A DNA stretch of 10,000 nucleotides from Stramonita haemastoma (GCA_030674155.1 CM060344.1:25800631-25810630); one strand, 5' to 3'; positions 1 to 6,963 are shown, counted from the stretch's first letter. Made by a program: numbers and translations. The notes: generated by a model not told the origin, from the sequence alone.

Positions 1-111
1 CAGATTTTCTTCAAGAACAGTGTCATAAACATTATCACAGCATACCTTGACAGTTCAACAAGTAAACTTATGATGGTCCTGTCATGTTTACATACATACA
101 TGTATGCATCG

Positions 112-357
112 TACCCAGATGACTGCACATTGCAACAGATGACATACATAGTATATAAATATACAGCTGTTGATATCATCCTTGTCTACATCTATTGTTA
201 TCATTTATTTTTTATTTATTTATTTTTTTATTTACTCTTTCATATAAAAGAATAAATAAATAAATAAAAATACCCAGATGACTGCACATTGCAAAGATGA
301 CATACATAGTATATAAATATACAGCTGTTGATATCATCCTTGTCTACATCTATTGTT
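112..357. repeat. Direct duplication of ~88 bp around an AT-rich core
   Basis: Two nearly identical copies, 112-199 and 271-357, differ by about one base deletion (GCAACAG versus GCAAAG). The 71-bp spacer is T-rich (TTTATT type) on its left and A-rich (AATA)n on its right, so it could fold back. The spacer's right half (ATATAAAAGAATAAAT) matches the 3' tail of the family A SINE near 9640-9655 read on the minus strand. The arms are far longer than ordinary retrotransposon target-site duplications, so a local tandem duplication is the simpler explanation. No coding potential is apparent. Confidence 0.85.
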
Positions 358-363
358 CTCATC

Positions 364-418
364 GTTGTCGTCGTCGTCGTCAAAGTAGAGCTCTGTCTTC
401 GTCATCAGCATCGTCGTC
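364..418. repeat. Degenerate (GTC)n trinucleotide run
   Basis: A short run of GTC/CGT triplets (about 364-381) is followed by degenerate GTCATCAGCATCGTCGTC. It resembles the longer CGT/CAT triplet runs near 1380-1400. It is simple sequence with no gene content. Confidence 0.75.
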
Positions 419-437
419 CTTTTTTTTAAATTTGTAT

Positions 438-448
438 CCCCCCCCCCC

Positions 449-528
<80 letters not shown>
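438..528. repeat. Compound microsatellite polyC-(CT)n-(AT)n
   Basis: A run of 22 C is followed directly by about 22 CT units (to ~502) and about 13 TA/AT units (to ~528). The pyrimidine-only half could form triplex or i-motif structures and the AT part would melt easily. Array lengths in assemblies of such stacks are often wrong, so copy numbers should be treated as approximate. Confidence 0.95.
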
Positions 529-549
529 CTTGATGTTATCCCTGAAAAG

Positions 550-610
550 GGCGGGGACTGGATGTAAAAAAGCACACGAGTGCTTATCTATTACCCTCGA
601 ATAAAAGAAT
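550..610 (+). mobile_element. 3' end fragment of a tRNA-type SINE (family A)
   Basis: The motif GGGACTGGATGTAAAAAAGC followed by a CAC-AGTGCTTAT block and an ATAAAAGAAT tail matches the 3' ends of the copies at 4984-5298 (plus) and 9632-9919 (minus). Only about the last 60 bp is present. The tRNA-like head and the body are missing, as expected for a 5'-truncated or deleted insertion. The element runs straight into the CCTTG pentanucleotide array, which may have expanded from its repetitive tail. Confidence 0.75.
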
Positions 611-809
<199 letters not shown>

Positions 810-829
810 CACATTTTATTTGAAGTTAT

Positions 830-964
830 ATAATGTTTGAACAAATAAGAAATGTAGCTCCTTCGTGTGTTTGATTATGATTTGTATCAATATGCCTGTC
901 AGTATTGTAATTGCCCTTCAGGGATGATTAAAGTGTTTTTGACTTGACTTGACTTGACTTGACA
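830..964 (+). mobile_element. Likely 3' terminus of a LINE or SINE with (GACTT)n tail
   Basis: The segment TAATTGCCCTTCAGGGATGA, followed by TTAAAGTG and about 4.5 GACTT units, has the layout of CR1/L2-type non-LTR retrotransposon 3' ends and the SINEs that borrow them: a small GCCCTTCAGGG hairpin, an AATAAAG-like stretch and a short tandem tail. The family assignment comes from remembered general form, not a database match. The 5' limit is uncertain and no coding part is present. Confidence 0.55.
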
Positions 965-998
965 TGCGCGTGCATACCCACCTTATGGACACAACAAT

Positions 999-1042
999 GA
1001 TGATAAATATTGCCATCATTTAATGATAAATATTGCTATCAT
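999..1042. repeat. Tandem ~22-bp palindromic duplication
   Basis: ATGATAAATATTGCCATCATT and the adjacent ATGATAAATATTGCTATCATT form two near-identical tandem units. Each unit is itself an imperfect palindrome (AATGATA pairs with TATCATT). It lies just upstream of the GTA array. Confidence 0.7.
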
Positions 1043-1071
1043 TGATACTATTATTATCAGTATCAGCAGTG

Positions 1072-1120
<49 letters not shown>

Positions 1121-1121
1121 C

Positions 1122-1159
<38 letters not shown>

Positions 1160-1160
1160 C

Positions 1161-1210
<50 letters not shown>

Positions 1211-1220
1211 CAGCAGCAGC

Positions 1221-1252
<32 letters not shown>

Positions 1253-1259
1253 CAGTAGC

Positions 1260-1291
<32 letters not shown>

Positions 1292-1310
1292 CAGTAGTAG
1301 TAGTAGTAGC

Positions 1311-1345
<35 letters not shown>

Positions 1346-1356
1346 CAGTAGTAGTA
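1072..1356. repeat. Long (GTA)n trinucleotide microsatellite with AGC interruptions
   Basis: Roughly 95 triplets of GTA/AGT are broken by scattered AGC triplets, including one cluster of four AGC units near 1210-1222. The frames read as poly-Ser and poly-Val on the plus strand and poly-Leu and poly-Thr on the minus strand. These are period artefacts with no flanking gene signals. The T-to-C changes are scattered, as in an old array that has stabilised. Confidence 0.97.
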
Positions 1357-1560
1357 TCAATCAATATCATCAGCATCATCATCGTCGTCGTCGTCGTCGT
1401 CGTCATCATTACTGTTGCTGTTGTTGTTTTTGTTCTTATTATATCATCGTCATCACCACCATCATTATTATTATTGTTGTTGTTGTAATCAATCTTTATC
1501 ATGATTACTACTTTCATCGTCAGCATCCTCCATCGGCATCCTCATCAACATCAGTATTAT
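1357..1560. repeat. Degenerate trinucleotide-rich region (CAT, CGT, TTG, ATT)
   Basis: The GTA array passes into CAT, then about six CGT, then CAT, TTG/CTG, CAC/CAT, ATT and TTG triplet blocks, ending near 1560 in CATC-rich sequence. All share a period of three but not a motif, as in a mature mutated microsatellite cluster. The plus-strand open frame across it (poly-Ser, then His/Arg-rich) has no recognisable domain and is not called as a gene. Confidence 0.75.
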
Positions 1561-1582
1561 ATGGCTGGCATTGTCTCCGCAA

Positions 1583-1613
1583 TTCTTTAGCAAAACAAAA
1601 CAAAGCTAAAGAA
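1583..1613. other. Perfect 9-bp stem-loop
   Basis: TTCTTTAGC at 1583-1591 pairs with GCTAAAGAA at 1605-1613 around a 13-base A-rich loop. No T-run or gene end makes it a terminator, so it is noted as structure only. Confidence 0.6.
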
Positions 1614-1704
1614 GCATTGACAAATCAACTGAATCTTTAGAACTAAAATATATTTTTAAAAAAAGAATTAAATCAATAGAGAATGTAGAAAAACCATATC
1701 CTTA

Positions 1705-1865
1705 GACTGTAAGTGTACTAAAGAAAGACAGAAAGAAAAGAAGGAAGGAAGAAATAGATGAATAAGTAAATGAATAAATAAATAAATGGGTAAATAAACG
1801 AGAGAAAAGGTAAGCAGATAGATAAATAAACGAATGAATAAAGAAGAAATGCACAGATAAATAGA
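1705..1865. repeat. Purine-rich degenerate tetranucleotide region
   Basis: The plus strand is dominated by GAAA, GGAA, AATA, AATG and GATA tetramers with many interruptions, including an (AATA)n core near 1765-1785. It resembles a decayed microsatellite or the tail region of an old retroposon. No open frame of interest is present. Confidence 0.7.
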
Positions 1866-1936
1866 TTAACATTGTATCATTTTACGTAAAAACACTTTTT
1901 TGATTTTATACTTCTTAAAAATTATTAATAGCCTAA

Positions 1937-2022
1937 CCCACCCCCTCCCCCCCTCCCATCCCCTCCCCACCTCTCCCTCTACCCCTTCCCTCCTGCTCCC
2001 ATCCCCCTCCCTCCCATCTTCA
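1937..2022. repeat. C-rich polypyrimidine tract with G-quadruplex potential (minus strand)
   Basis: Short-loop C runs (CCC A CCCCC T C7 T CCC AT CCCC T CCCC) lie between 1937 and 1969, with a looser C/T-rich continuation to 2022. The complementary strand satisfies the G3+N1-7 quadruplex rule with one- to two-base loops. The tract has no gene context. Confidence 0.85.
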
Positions 2023-2394
2023 ATTTTTTGTAATACAGGCGTCTTCTATTATCTCACGGCCCACTTCTCCATTCATTAACAAAATTTTCTATTAAGAAGG
2101 CTTTGATATGTGAAATTTTAACTTTGATAATGTGAGCTTTTAAATACTTGAAGAAAATTAATTCCTGAACATAACTGTCTCCCCAACAAAGTCAAATCCG
2201 CTTTGTACTAAGATATTTTTAAAGTCATATTTAGCCATGCTGATTGAATCAAGTATTTGTCAAGTAAATCTTTCATCATCTGGTAAACACTCATGGCAGC
2301 TTTTCATACTGGAAGTCGAGCAGCTGCATCCAGAAACACACCATTCAAACAGAGACCAAACTAGACAAGGGATATCTGCCTGTTTCTCCATATG
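2023..2394. other. Unannotated AT-rich stretch
   Basis: About 370 bp of complex, moderately AT-rich sequence. I see no open frame of note, no RNA gene, and no repeat shared with the rest of the window. It could be plain intergenic or intronic DNA. Confidence 0.5.
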
Positions 2395-2398
2395 CTAA

Positions 2399-2711
2399 CC
2401 CTCTTAGTCCAGAACTGGGATTTGCCCCCCCCCCCCCTACCCCCCTGGAAAATTGCCCCCTATGAATCGGGATTTCCTGGGACACAGTAGATTCCCATCA
2501 GGCTGTGACCATCACTAAATGCTACCACATGTCAAAGCTCTATCAGGCCAGAAGTAGAAGGCCTGCTGAGAATCTGGAATAAATTGTGGCTGCTTGTATA
2601 CATGTACATAGAAGGAGGAAAAGGCCAGTGAGCATGTGTGCCTGACCTGATTTCGGGATGGAATGCAAAATCTAGGGGCAGTTTGTGTTCAGAGAATCCA
2701 CTGCAAAAGGG
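2399..2711. mobile_element. Possible piggyBac-like MITE (~313 bp)
   Basis: The right end reads GCAAAAGGG followed by TTAA (2712-2715). The left end reads CTAA (2395-2398), one base from TTAA, followed by CCCTCTTAG. Read inward, both ends begin CCCTYTT and reach a TGCCCC block within 30-35 bp, although the sequence between is poorly conserved. TTAA target duplications and CCC-initiated inverted repeats are typical of piggyBac elements and their MITEs. There is no coding sequence inside. The long C run near 2425-2437 and the degraded left target site weaken the case. It may be coincidence. Confidence 0.35.
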
Positions 2712-3277
2712 TTAAATGAAAAGTGTATTTGACATAACCCCTGAAGCTCTTCTGTATGTTGTGAGATGTCTTTTTAAAAAATAAATTATTGTAAGATGTC
2801 ATTGTCTGACTGAATGCTGAACAGCAAGGTGTACATGCTGTAAACATGGCCTTGTGTCTTCAGTTACCCATGGGCAATGCAGAGGGCAAAGCTGCACACA
2901 TTCAGAGTTGCTGAAGGTCCTGGCCTATCAGATTAGGAAGACACACTGCACAGTTCATGCTAAGATGTTGGATATTTACATTTTGTTGAACTGCCATCTT
3001 CATGACATTGGAATCCGTGAACATCTGTTAGAGATGTTACAATTGATTTTGTGAACCAATAATTTAATCATTGCAAAATGGTAAATATTTTTACAAGCAC
3101 CTCTTAAATGTCCTCAAATTGAGAAATAGAGTAGCCTTTGGTAATGAATACAAAGCTGACAAAGCGTATTCAACTAAGAAAAACATAACCAAGGTGATTG
3201 CCTGTTGCCAGTAGATTTGTACTGACTGAAAATTATACTTGTTTGAACCTTGGATCACTAATTTTAGGGGGGTGGGT
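2712..3277. other. Unannotated stretch with one short unassigned open frame
   Basis: This is complex AT-rich sequence. One plus-strand open frame, 2854-3054 (66 codons, starting MSSVTHGQ and ending LLEMLQLIL), has a plausible amino-acid mix. I recognise no domain, see no flanking splice or polyadenylation logic, and see no second copy here. It may be a chance frame or an exon remnant, so I do not call it a gene. Confidence 0.4.
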
Positions 3278-3462
3278 AAGCAAATCAGTTATAAGGGCAA
3301 CAGCATGTATCAAACATCATGTTCTTTGCATCACATGAATGCATTTTTGAGTGTTTAAGATTATTACACTTATAATAATTGCACAATGTTAAAATTTTGC
3401 TGCCTACAGTAATGTTATCTGTAAACTTTTCTCAAATTTGCAAACCATAAGTGCAATTACAT
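3278..3462 (+). repeat. Unnamed ~185-bp dispersed repeat, copy 1
   Basis: It starts at AAGCAAATCAGTTATAA and ends at GTGCAATTACAT. It matches the reverse complement of 5340-5523 at roughly nine bases in ten by eye (about 15 differences and one indel). A short frame ending MYQTSCSLHHMNAFLSV and then a stop is preserved in both copies, but the underlying DNA is almost identical, so this does not show protein-level selection. The left flank is G-rich (GGGGGGTGGG), mirroring the C-rich flank of the other copy. There is no recognisable tRNA-like head or TIR. The family is not recognised. Confidence 0.9.
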
Positions 3463-4137
3463 TAGTTTTCCCCCAGTAAAAAGGAATTGGGTCGACAGAG
3501 TATAAAAGTTTTAGTTTAGAAATGTAATTTATACAAGCCTGCTTCAATTAAGTGTAAAAATTCCTGACTGGACATCCAGAACAGCTTGCAAAGCAGCACA
3601 AAATAGGGAATACCGTTTCAGCTCAGCTGCACTGCACCTACTCTTCTCAAACATGAATTAAACCTTATCCCCCTACTTAATTTTTTATTAAAATCATTTG
3701 GGATGGTCAAGTACACCCACCAAAACATAAAATAGGTGAGGAAAATTTGCAGCAATTATTTTTTGCCAGAGCCCTTTTTTGGCAAAATTTTCCTGGACTA
3801 CACTATCAGCTGATCACGAGGCTTCGCTTAGACCACCAGCTAGACTATCCCCGTCTCCTTTAGATTAGAAGACGTTGTAATAATTATGCTTGCACATTTG
3901 GATGCAATTTACAATTTAAAATCGTTTATTTCCATTAACATTTTTAAGCTATAGAAAAACAAAACGGTAGACATGATTATCAGTAAATGAATGACGGGTA
4001 TAAAGAGGAAGAGCAAATCTAAAGCGCAAATCCAACTGCTATATATAATTTAAAGGGAAAGAGGCGCGATGTGAAACCTGTGCGATGTGTCTTGGCTGAT
4101 GTCCCTTTATAAAGGTTTGGGAATTTTGTAATTTTGC
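3463..4137. other. Unannotated AT-rich stretch
   Basis: About 675 bp of complex sequence with no gene or RNA that I can support. It contains a small fold at 3739-3794 (listed separately) and short A/T runs. Nothing here is repeated elsewhere in the window as far as I can see. Confidence 0.5.
3739..3794. other. Nested inverted repeats sharing one arm
   Basis: AGGAAAATTTGC (3739-3750) can pair with the segment 3780-3794 (GGCAAAATTTTCCT, one-base bulge). The inner TTTTGCCA (3761-3768) pairs perfectly with TGGCAAAA (3780-3787). The two foldings compete for the same right arm. With no gene nearby, this is recorded as structure only. Confidence 0.55.
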
Positions 4138-4157
4138 TGTGTGTGTGTGTGTATGTG

Positions 4158-4222
<65 letters not shown>

Positions 4223-4270
4223 CACGCGCTTGCGCGCGTGCAGCCTGCCGCGTGCGTGCGCGCGTGCGTC
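4138..4270. repeat. (TG)n microsatellite grading into alternating CG-rich DNA
   Basis: A TG array from 4138 to 4221, with two small interruptions near 4152-4160, passes into TTCACGCGCTTGCGCGCGTG and then a CGTGCGTGCGCGCGTGCG block to about 4270. Most of the 130 bp alternates purine and pyrimidine, the classic Z-DNA-prone pattern. The CpG-dense end is unusual in an otherwise AT-rich setting. Cys-Val frames across it are period artefacts. Confidence 0.93.
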
Positions 4271-4359
4271 CATTTTATTTCTTTGTGTGCTTATTACTTT
4301 TGTGTTGTTGTTTTGCAGTGTGTCCCTTATCTATTTCTTTCATTTAATGTTCATAAAAT

Positions 4360-4602
4360 TTATGGTAAAGGTAAGGTAAATGTGTCTCATAGCCTAGGCG
4401 GTCGTAGGGGAGCGAGGCATCAGAGACCTCAGCTTCTCTAGGGACCAGCATATTGAGGGCAGCGGGCATCTCCTCTTCCTCGCTGCTTTACCTTCCCTGA
4501 CCCTAAAGAGGGCATTTACCCATTTACAGCTGCGTGAACTGGGGGACTGTACTAAAGCCAAGGCGCACAAACGGCCACCCAGTTCTTGGGGGTTCTTAAA
4601 TG
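4360..4602 (-). mobile_element. 5'-truncated SINE (family B), minus strand
   Basis: Read on the minus strand, the body GTACAGTCCCCCAGTTCACG, CAGCTGTAAATGGGTA, CCCTCTTTAGGGTCAGGGAA and GGTAAAGCAG matches the plus-strand copy at 7231-7435. The tRNA-like head is largely missing. Only the GAACTGGGTGGCC segment near the B-box position remains, so the copy is 5'-truncated. The 3' end falls in repeated TTTACC/TTACC units (plus strand GGTAAAGGTAAGGTAAA near 4364-4380), which suits a short tandem SINE tail. The Val/Cys-rich minus-strand frame overlapping it is not a gene. Confidence 0.85.
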
Positions 4603-4632
4603 GCTTGACAAAAAAAGCAAATGCACACCCCT

Positions 4633-4670
4633 CCTCTCTCTCTCTCACACACACACACAGAGCCACAGAG

Positions 4671-4729
<59 letters not shown>
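4633..4729. repeat. Compound microsatellite (CT)n-(CA)n
   Basis: A short CT run is followed by CA units, two AGAGCCAC interruptions near 4660-4672, and then a pure CA array to 4729. The minus-strand Cys-Val and plus-strand Thr-His frames are artefacts. Confidence 0.95.
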
Positions 4730-4730
<1 letters not shown>

Positions 4731-4910
4731 GCAACCCCCACCCCCCAAAAAGAAAAAAAGCAATGAAAAATAACACATTACTATAACAGCAACAACAAGA
4801 ACAAAAGGCAAGCCAAAAAGAAAAAAACAAGAAAAAACTAAACAGAATAAGCCAAATCCAAACATCCACACCAACGCCAAATAACCAAACAAAAAAATCC
4901 TATTATACCA
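4730..4910. other. T-poor, A/C-rich stretch
   Basis: About 180 bp are built almost only of A, C and G, with very few T residues, in AACA/AAAAC/GCCAAA-type words. Together with the CA array on its left, the strand skew extends over about 270 bp. It looks like heavily mutated CA/AAC simple sequence. No gene is seen. Confidence 0.6.
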
Positions 4911-4912
4911 CC

Positions 4913-4913
<1 letters not shown>

Positions 4914-4982
<69 letters not shown>
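4914..4982. repeat. (CT)n microsatellite
   Basis: A pure CT run of about 34 units ends exactly where the SINE head begins (GTGGACGGGATAGCC). Confidence 0.97.
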
Positions 4983-4983
<1 letters not shown>

Positions 4984-4985
<2 letters not shown>

Positions 4986-5294
4986 GACGGGATAGCCTAG
5001 TGGTCAGAACATTGCCCTTGCAATCTGACAACCCTAGTTCGAATCCCCCTCAAGGGGATTTTCCCTCTGGAGTTAACATCAGTGCCGACTCCACTCTCCC
5101 CAAAAGTCCTTCAGATGAGACTATAAAAAAAACACACAAAAAAAACCAAGAGGCGGTGCGTGAACGCACGCAGAACATCTTGCGCACACGTTAAATCCTG
5201 TTCCGCTTTTCGAAAGAGTAGGCCATTGTGTGCCGGTGGGAACAGAGAACAAAATTTACAAAACTGCATAGTCACAGGGACTGAATGTAAAAAA

Positions 5295-5298
<4 letters not shown>
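4984..5298 (+). mobile_element. tRNA-derived SINE (family A), near full length
   Basis: The head has a polymerase III A box TAGCCTAGTGG (4993-5003) and a B box GTTCGAATC (5037-5045) at tRNA-like spacing. The body (GGAGTTAACATCAGTGC, AGTCCTTCAGATGAGACTAT, CATCTTGCGCA, TAGGCCATTGTGTGC, GGGAACAGA) is shared with the minus-strand copy at 9632-9919. It ends with GACTGAATGTAAAAAAAGCA. Compared with that copy it has about 35 extra bases, rich in A, near 5122-5158 after CAGATGAGACTATAAA. The central ATGAGACTATAAA segment recalls conserved central domains of metazoan SINEs, but I cannot say which. The 3' end has turned into a (CA)n array. It would be transcribed by polymerase III and mobilised by a partner LINE. 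Current activity is unknown. Confidence 0.9.
4993..5045 (+). promoter_or_regulatory. Internal RNA polymerase III promoter (A and B boxes) of the SINE
   Basis: TAGCCTAGTGG fits the A-box consensus TRGYNNARNGG at every position, and GTTCGAATC fits the B-box consensus GWTCRANNC. They lie 33 bases apart, a tRNA-like distance. Both are expected to bind TFIIIC. Promoter activity is inferred. Confidence 0.8.

Positions 5299-5340
<42 letters not shown>
5297..5340. repeat. (CA)n microsatellite at the SINE 3' end
   Basis: About 22 CA units continue directly from the SINE's AAAAAAAGCACAC terminus and abut the unnamed ~185-bp repeat on the right. Confidence 0.95.
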
Positions 5341-5348
<8 letters not shown>

Positions 5349-5523
5349 CACTTGCTGTTTGCAAATTTGAGAAAAGTTTACAGATAACATTATGTAGGCA
5401 GCAAAATTTGAATATTGTGCAATCATTATGAGTGTAATAATGTTAAACACTCAAAAATGCATTCATATGATGCAAAGAACATGATGTTTGATACATGCTG
5501 GTGTTGTTATAACTTATTTGCTT
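5340..5523 (-). repeat. Unnamed ~185-bp dispersed repeat, copy 2 (inverted)
   Basis: This is the reverse complement of 3278-3462, at about 92 percent identity by eye. It is bordered by (CA)n on one side and by the C-rich tract on the other. Copy 1 has a small G-rich run at the equivalent edge (plus strand GGGGGGTGGG), so the C-rich tract may have grown from the repeat's own terminus. It has no recognisable coding or promoter features. Confidence 0.9.
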
Positions 5524-5712
5524 CCCCTCCCTCACCCCCACTTCCCTTCCCCTCCATCCCCCCTCCCCTCCTACCCCCTCCCTCCACCCCCCTTCCCCTC
5601 CCTCCACCCTCCTACCCCCATCCCCTCCTTCCACCCCCCACCCCCCTCCTACCCCCCTCTCCACCCCCCCCCTTCCTTACCCCCACCCCTCCCCCTCCAC
5701 CCCTACCTCCTC
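5521..5712. repeat. C-rich polypyrimidine tract
   Basis: About 190 bp of CCCTCC, CCACCCC and CCCCTTCC words are almost devoid of purines other than isolated A. The segment 5633-5672 has four C runs of six or more bases with loops of one to six bases, giving minus-strand quadruplex potential. Pro-rich plus frames and Gly/Glu/Arg-rich minus frames are compositional artefacts. Confidence 0.92.
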
Positions 5713-5724
5713 CATATATATATA
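5713..5724. repeat. Short (AT)n target of transposon insertion
   Basis: ATATATATATA ends at the transposon's left terminus. It supplies the TA dinucleotide duplicated on insertion (5723-5724, matched by 7227-7228). Confidence 0.8.
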
Positions 5725-5734
5725 CCGTAAAATG

Positions 5735-5800
5735 CCTAGCATACGCCCCCCCCCCTGTGCACTGATTTATGGCAAAATTGGGGGATGGGCGTTTGCTAGG
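5735..5800. repeat. Left subterminal palindromic block of the transposon
   Basis: CCTAGCATACGCCC (5735-5748) and GGGCGTTTGCTAGG (5787-5800) form an inverted pair around a spacer containing TGTGCAC. The right end holds a closely related block at 7131-7197. Such subterminal motifs are candidate transposase binding sites. Confidence 0.8.
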
Positions 5801-5949
5801 GATGAACCCCTTTGCACAAAGTATTTTTTGTGCTCAACCGTGTAATTGAGTGAATACAAACCTCGAAAGCATGTAAGTTAGGTCGTGTGAGTATAAGTGA
5901 AGGAAAATAGAAAAAAAGGGATTTTGAGGCAAAGAAGGCCAACGAGGAC

Positions 5950-6860
5950 ATTCAAGTCCCTGACTTCCTGAGTCCTATGGGCACTGTAACAGTCCAGAAG
6001 CAGGAGGCGGCGTTCGTCGGATGGCCCAAAGACACGCTGAATCCAGGCAATGATGGTGTCTCTGGTCATCCAGCCATTGGCTGTCGCACATACACTCGTG
6101 AACATTGTCTGGCACTCTCAGCTGCAAAAAAAAATCCGGGGTGGAATGTTCCCATTTCTCTCTGGCAAGATCACAAAAGTTGGCAATTTCGTTCCATCTG
6201 CTGCCGCCGTAAGTGCCACCATGAAGCCTCGTTTATCAGCCTTTGTGCTCTTGATTCTAACTTGTTTTGCACCTTTCTTGTTGTTGGTACGGGCTGGCAT
6301 CATGTCAAACCGGACCATCGTCTGATCCATGTTCATGATGTTGGACAGAGGATAACCATGGCGAGGACGTAGTCGCAGAACGTTCCGTCGGAACTGAAGT
6401 TGATCCTCAAAAGCTGCAGGGACCTTCTGGCTTGAGCTGGTTCCCTGTCGACAAGACACCAAGTGGCGCTGTTTTCCAGTGACTTAACCACATGTCTGAT
6501 GCCGAGAAGCCCACAACATTGAAAGCACCTGCCGGTTCCATCGTTTTCTGTTGTAGGTCCTTGTTTCGCAATACCCTGCCTTCAGATCTTTCATCTTCCA
6601 AATAATGCAGTACACCTTGGTCGACATGTTCAGATCTAACTGCTGGTTCTTTTGACAGTTTCCGTTTTTGTTTGTCTTTTCCGTACTGCTGTTCAAGTCT
6701 ATCTCTGTTTTCACTCCCTTCCCTGATCCTCTTCCTATCCACAGAAAATTCATGGGCACACTCCGAAACATTCCCACCTGCTTCGTTATCCAGATACTGG
6801 ATGGCTTCCAATTTGAATGATACAGTGTAAGACTGTCACTTGGCATTTTGCAAAAATGGC
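5950..6860 (-). pseudogene. pogo/Tigger-like transposase pseudogene, frameshifted and 3'-deleted
   Basis: Read on the minus strand from about 6860, the order is as follows. A helix-turn-helix segment (SYTVSFKLEAIQYLDNEAGG, then SECAHEFSVDRKRIRE) comes first. It is followed by a CENP-B/Tc5-type HTH segment (EHVDQGVLHYLEDERSEG, RVLRNKDLQQK, NVVGFSASDMWLSHWK). The DDE domain then shows the first catalytic Asp in MNMDQTMVRF (codon 6325-6327) and the second in LLLLDCYSAHRT (codon 5992-5994). Family members have a third acidic residue roughly 30 residues further on, and here similarity stops at QEVRDLNV, so that residue is absent. Visible damage includes an in-frame TGA just before QSYTV, a one-base shift in the A run at 6472-6475 after SHWK, a shift at the T run opposite 6125-6133, and another near 6093. 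The intact protein would bind the transposon ends and cut and paste them. This copy is dead. The original start cannot be fixed. Confidence 0.88.
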
Positions 6861-6916
6861 AGAGAGAGATTCAAGAACCAACTTCCGTCCATCAGGAAGC
6901 ATTGTCAAAGTACCCG

Positions 6917-6963
6917 TACGTCACTGACAGACAAAAGACGTCAGTGGAAAAAGCATGACGTAA
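6917..6963 (-). promoter_or_regulatory. Cluster of three CRE-like TGACGT motifs upstream of the transposase
   Basis: On the plus strand, TACGTCA (6917-6923), GACGTCA (6937-6943) and TGACGTAA (6956-6963) recur about 20 bp apart, just upstream of the minus-strand transposase remnant. They also lie around a 7-bp inverted repeat (CACTGAC/GTCAGTG). bZIP factors of the CREB/ATF class bind TGACGT(CA/AA) sites. Use as the transposon's promoter is an inference from position and spacing. Confidence 0.35.

Noticed and set aside
1020..1640. Poly-Ser, poly-Val, poly-Leu and poly-Thr open frames
   Set aside because: They are the frames of a (GTA)n microsatellite, with no domain outside the repeat.
2854..3054. 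66-codon plus-strand frame as a small gene
   Set aside because: It is short, has no recognised domain, no second copy and no supporting signals, and could easily arise by chance.
4394..4892. Minus-strand frames with Val-Cys repeats joined to more complex sequence
   Set aside because: The repeat part is (CA)n and the complex part is the family B SINE and the T-poor stretch. No coherent protein domain is visible.
5415..5765. Proline-rich plus-strand protein of 116 residues
   Set aside because: It is the C-rich tract read in frame, joined to the unnamed repeat and the transposon end.
5977..6372. Plus-strand frames of 91 and 131 codons across the transposon
   Set aside because: They lie antisense to the transposase pseudogene, whose motifs are clear on the minus strand.
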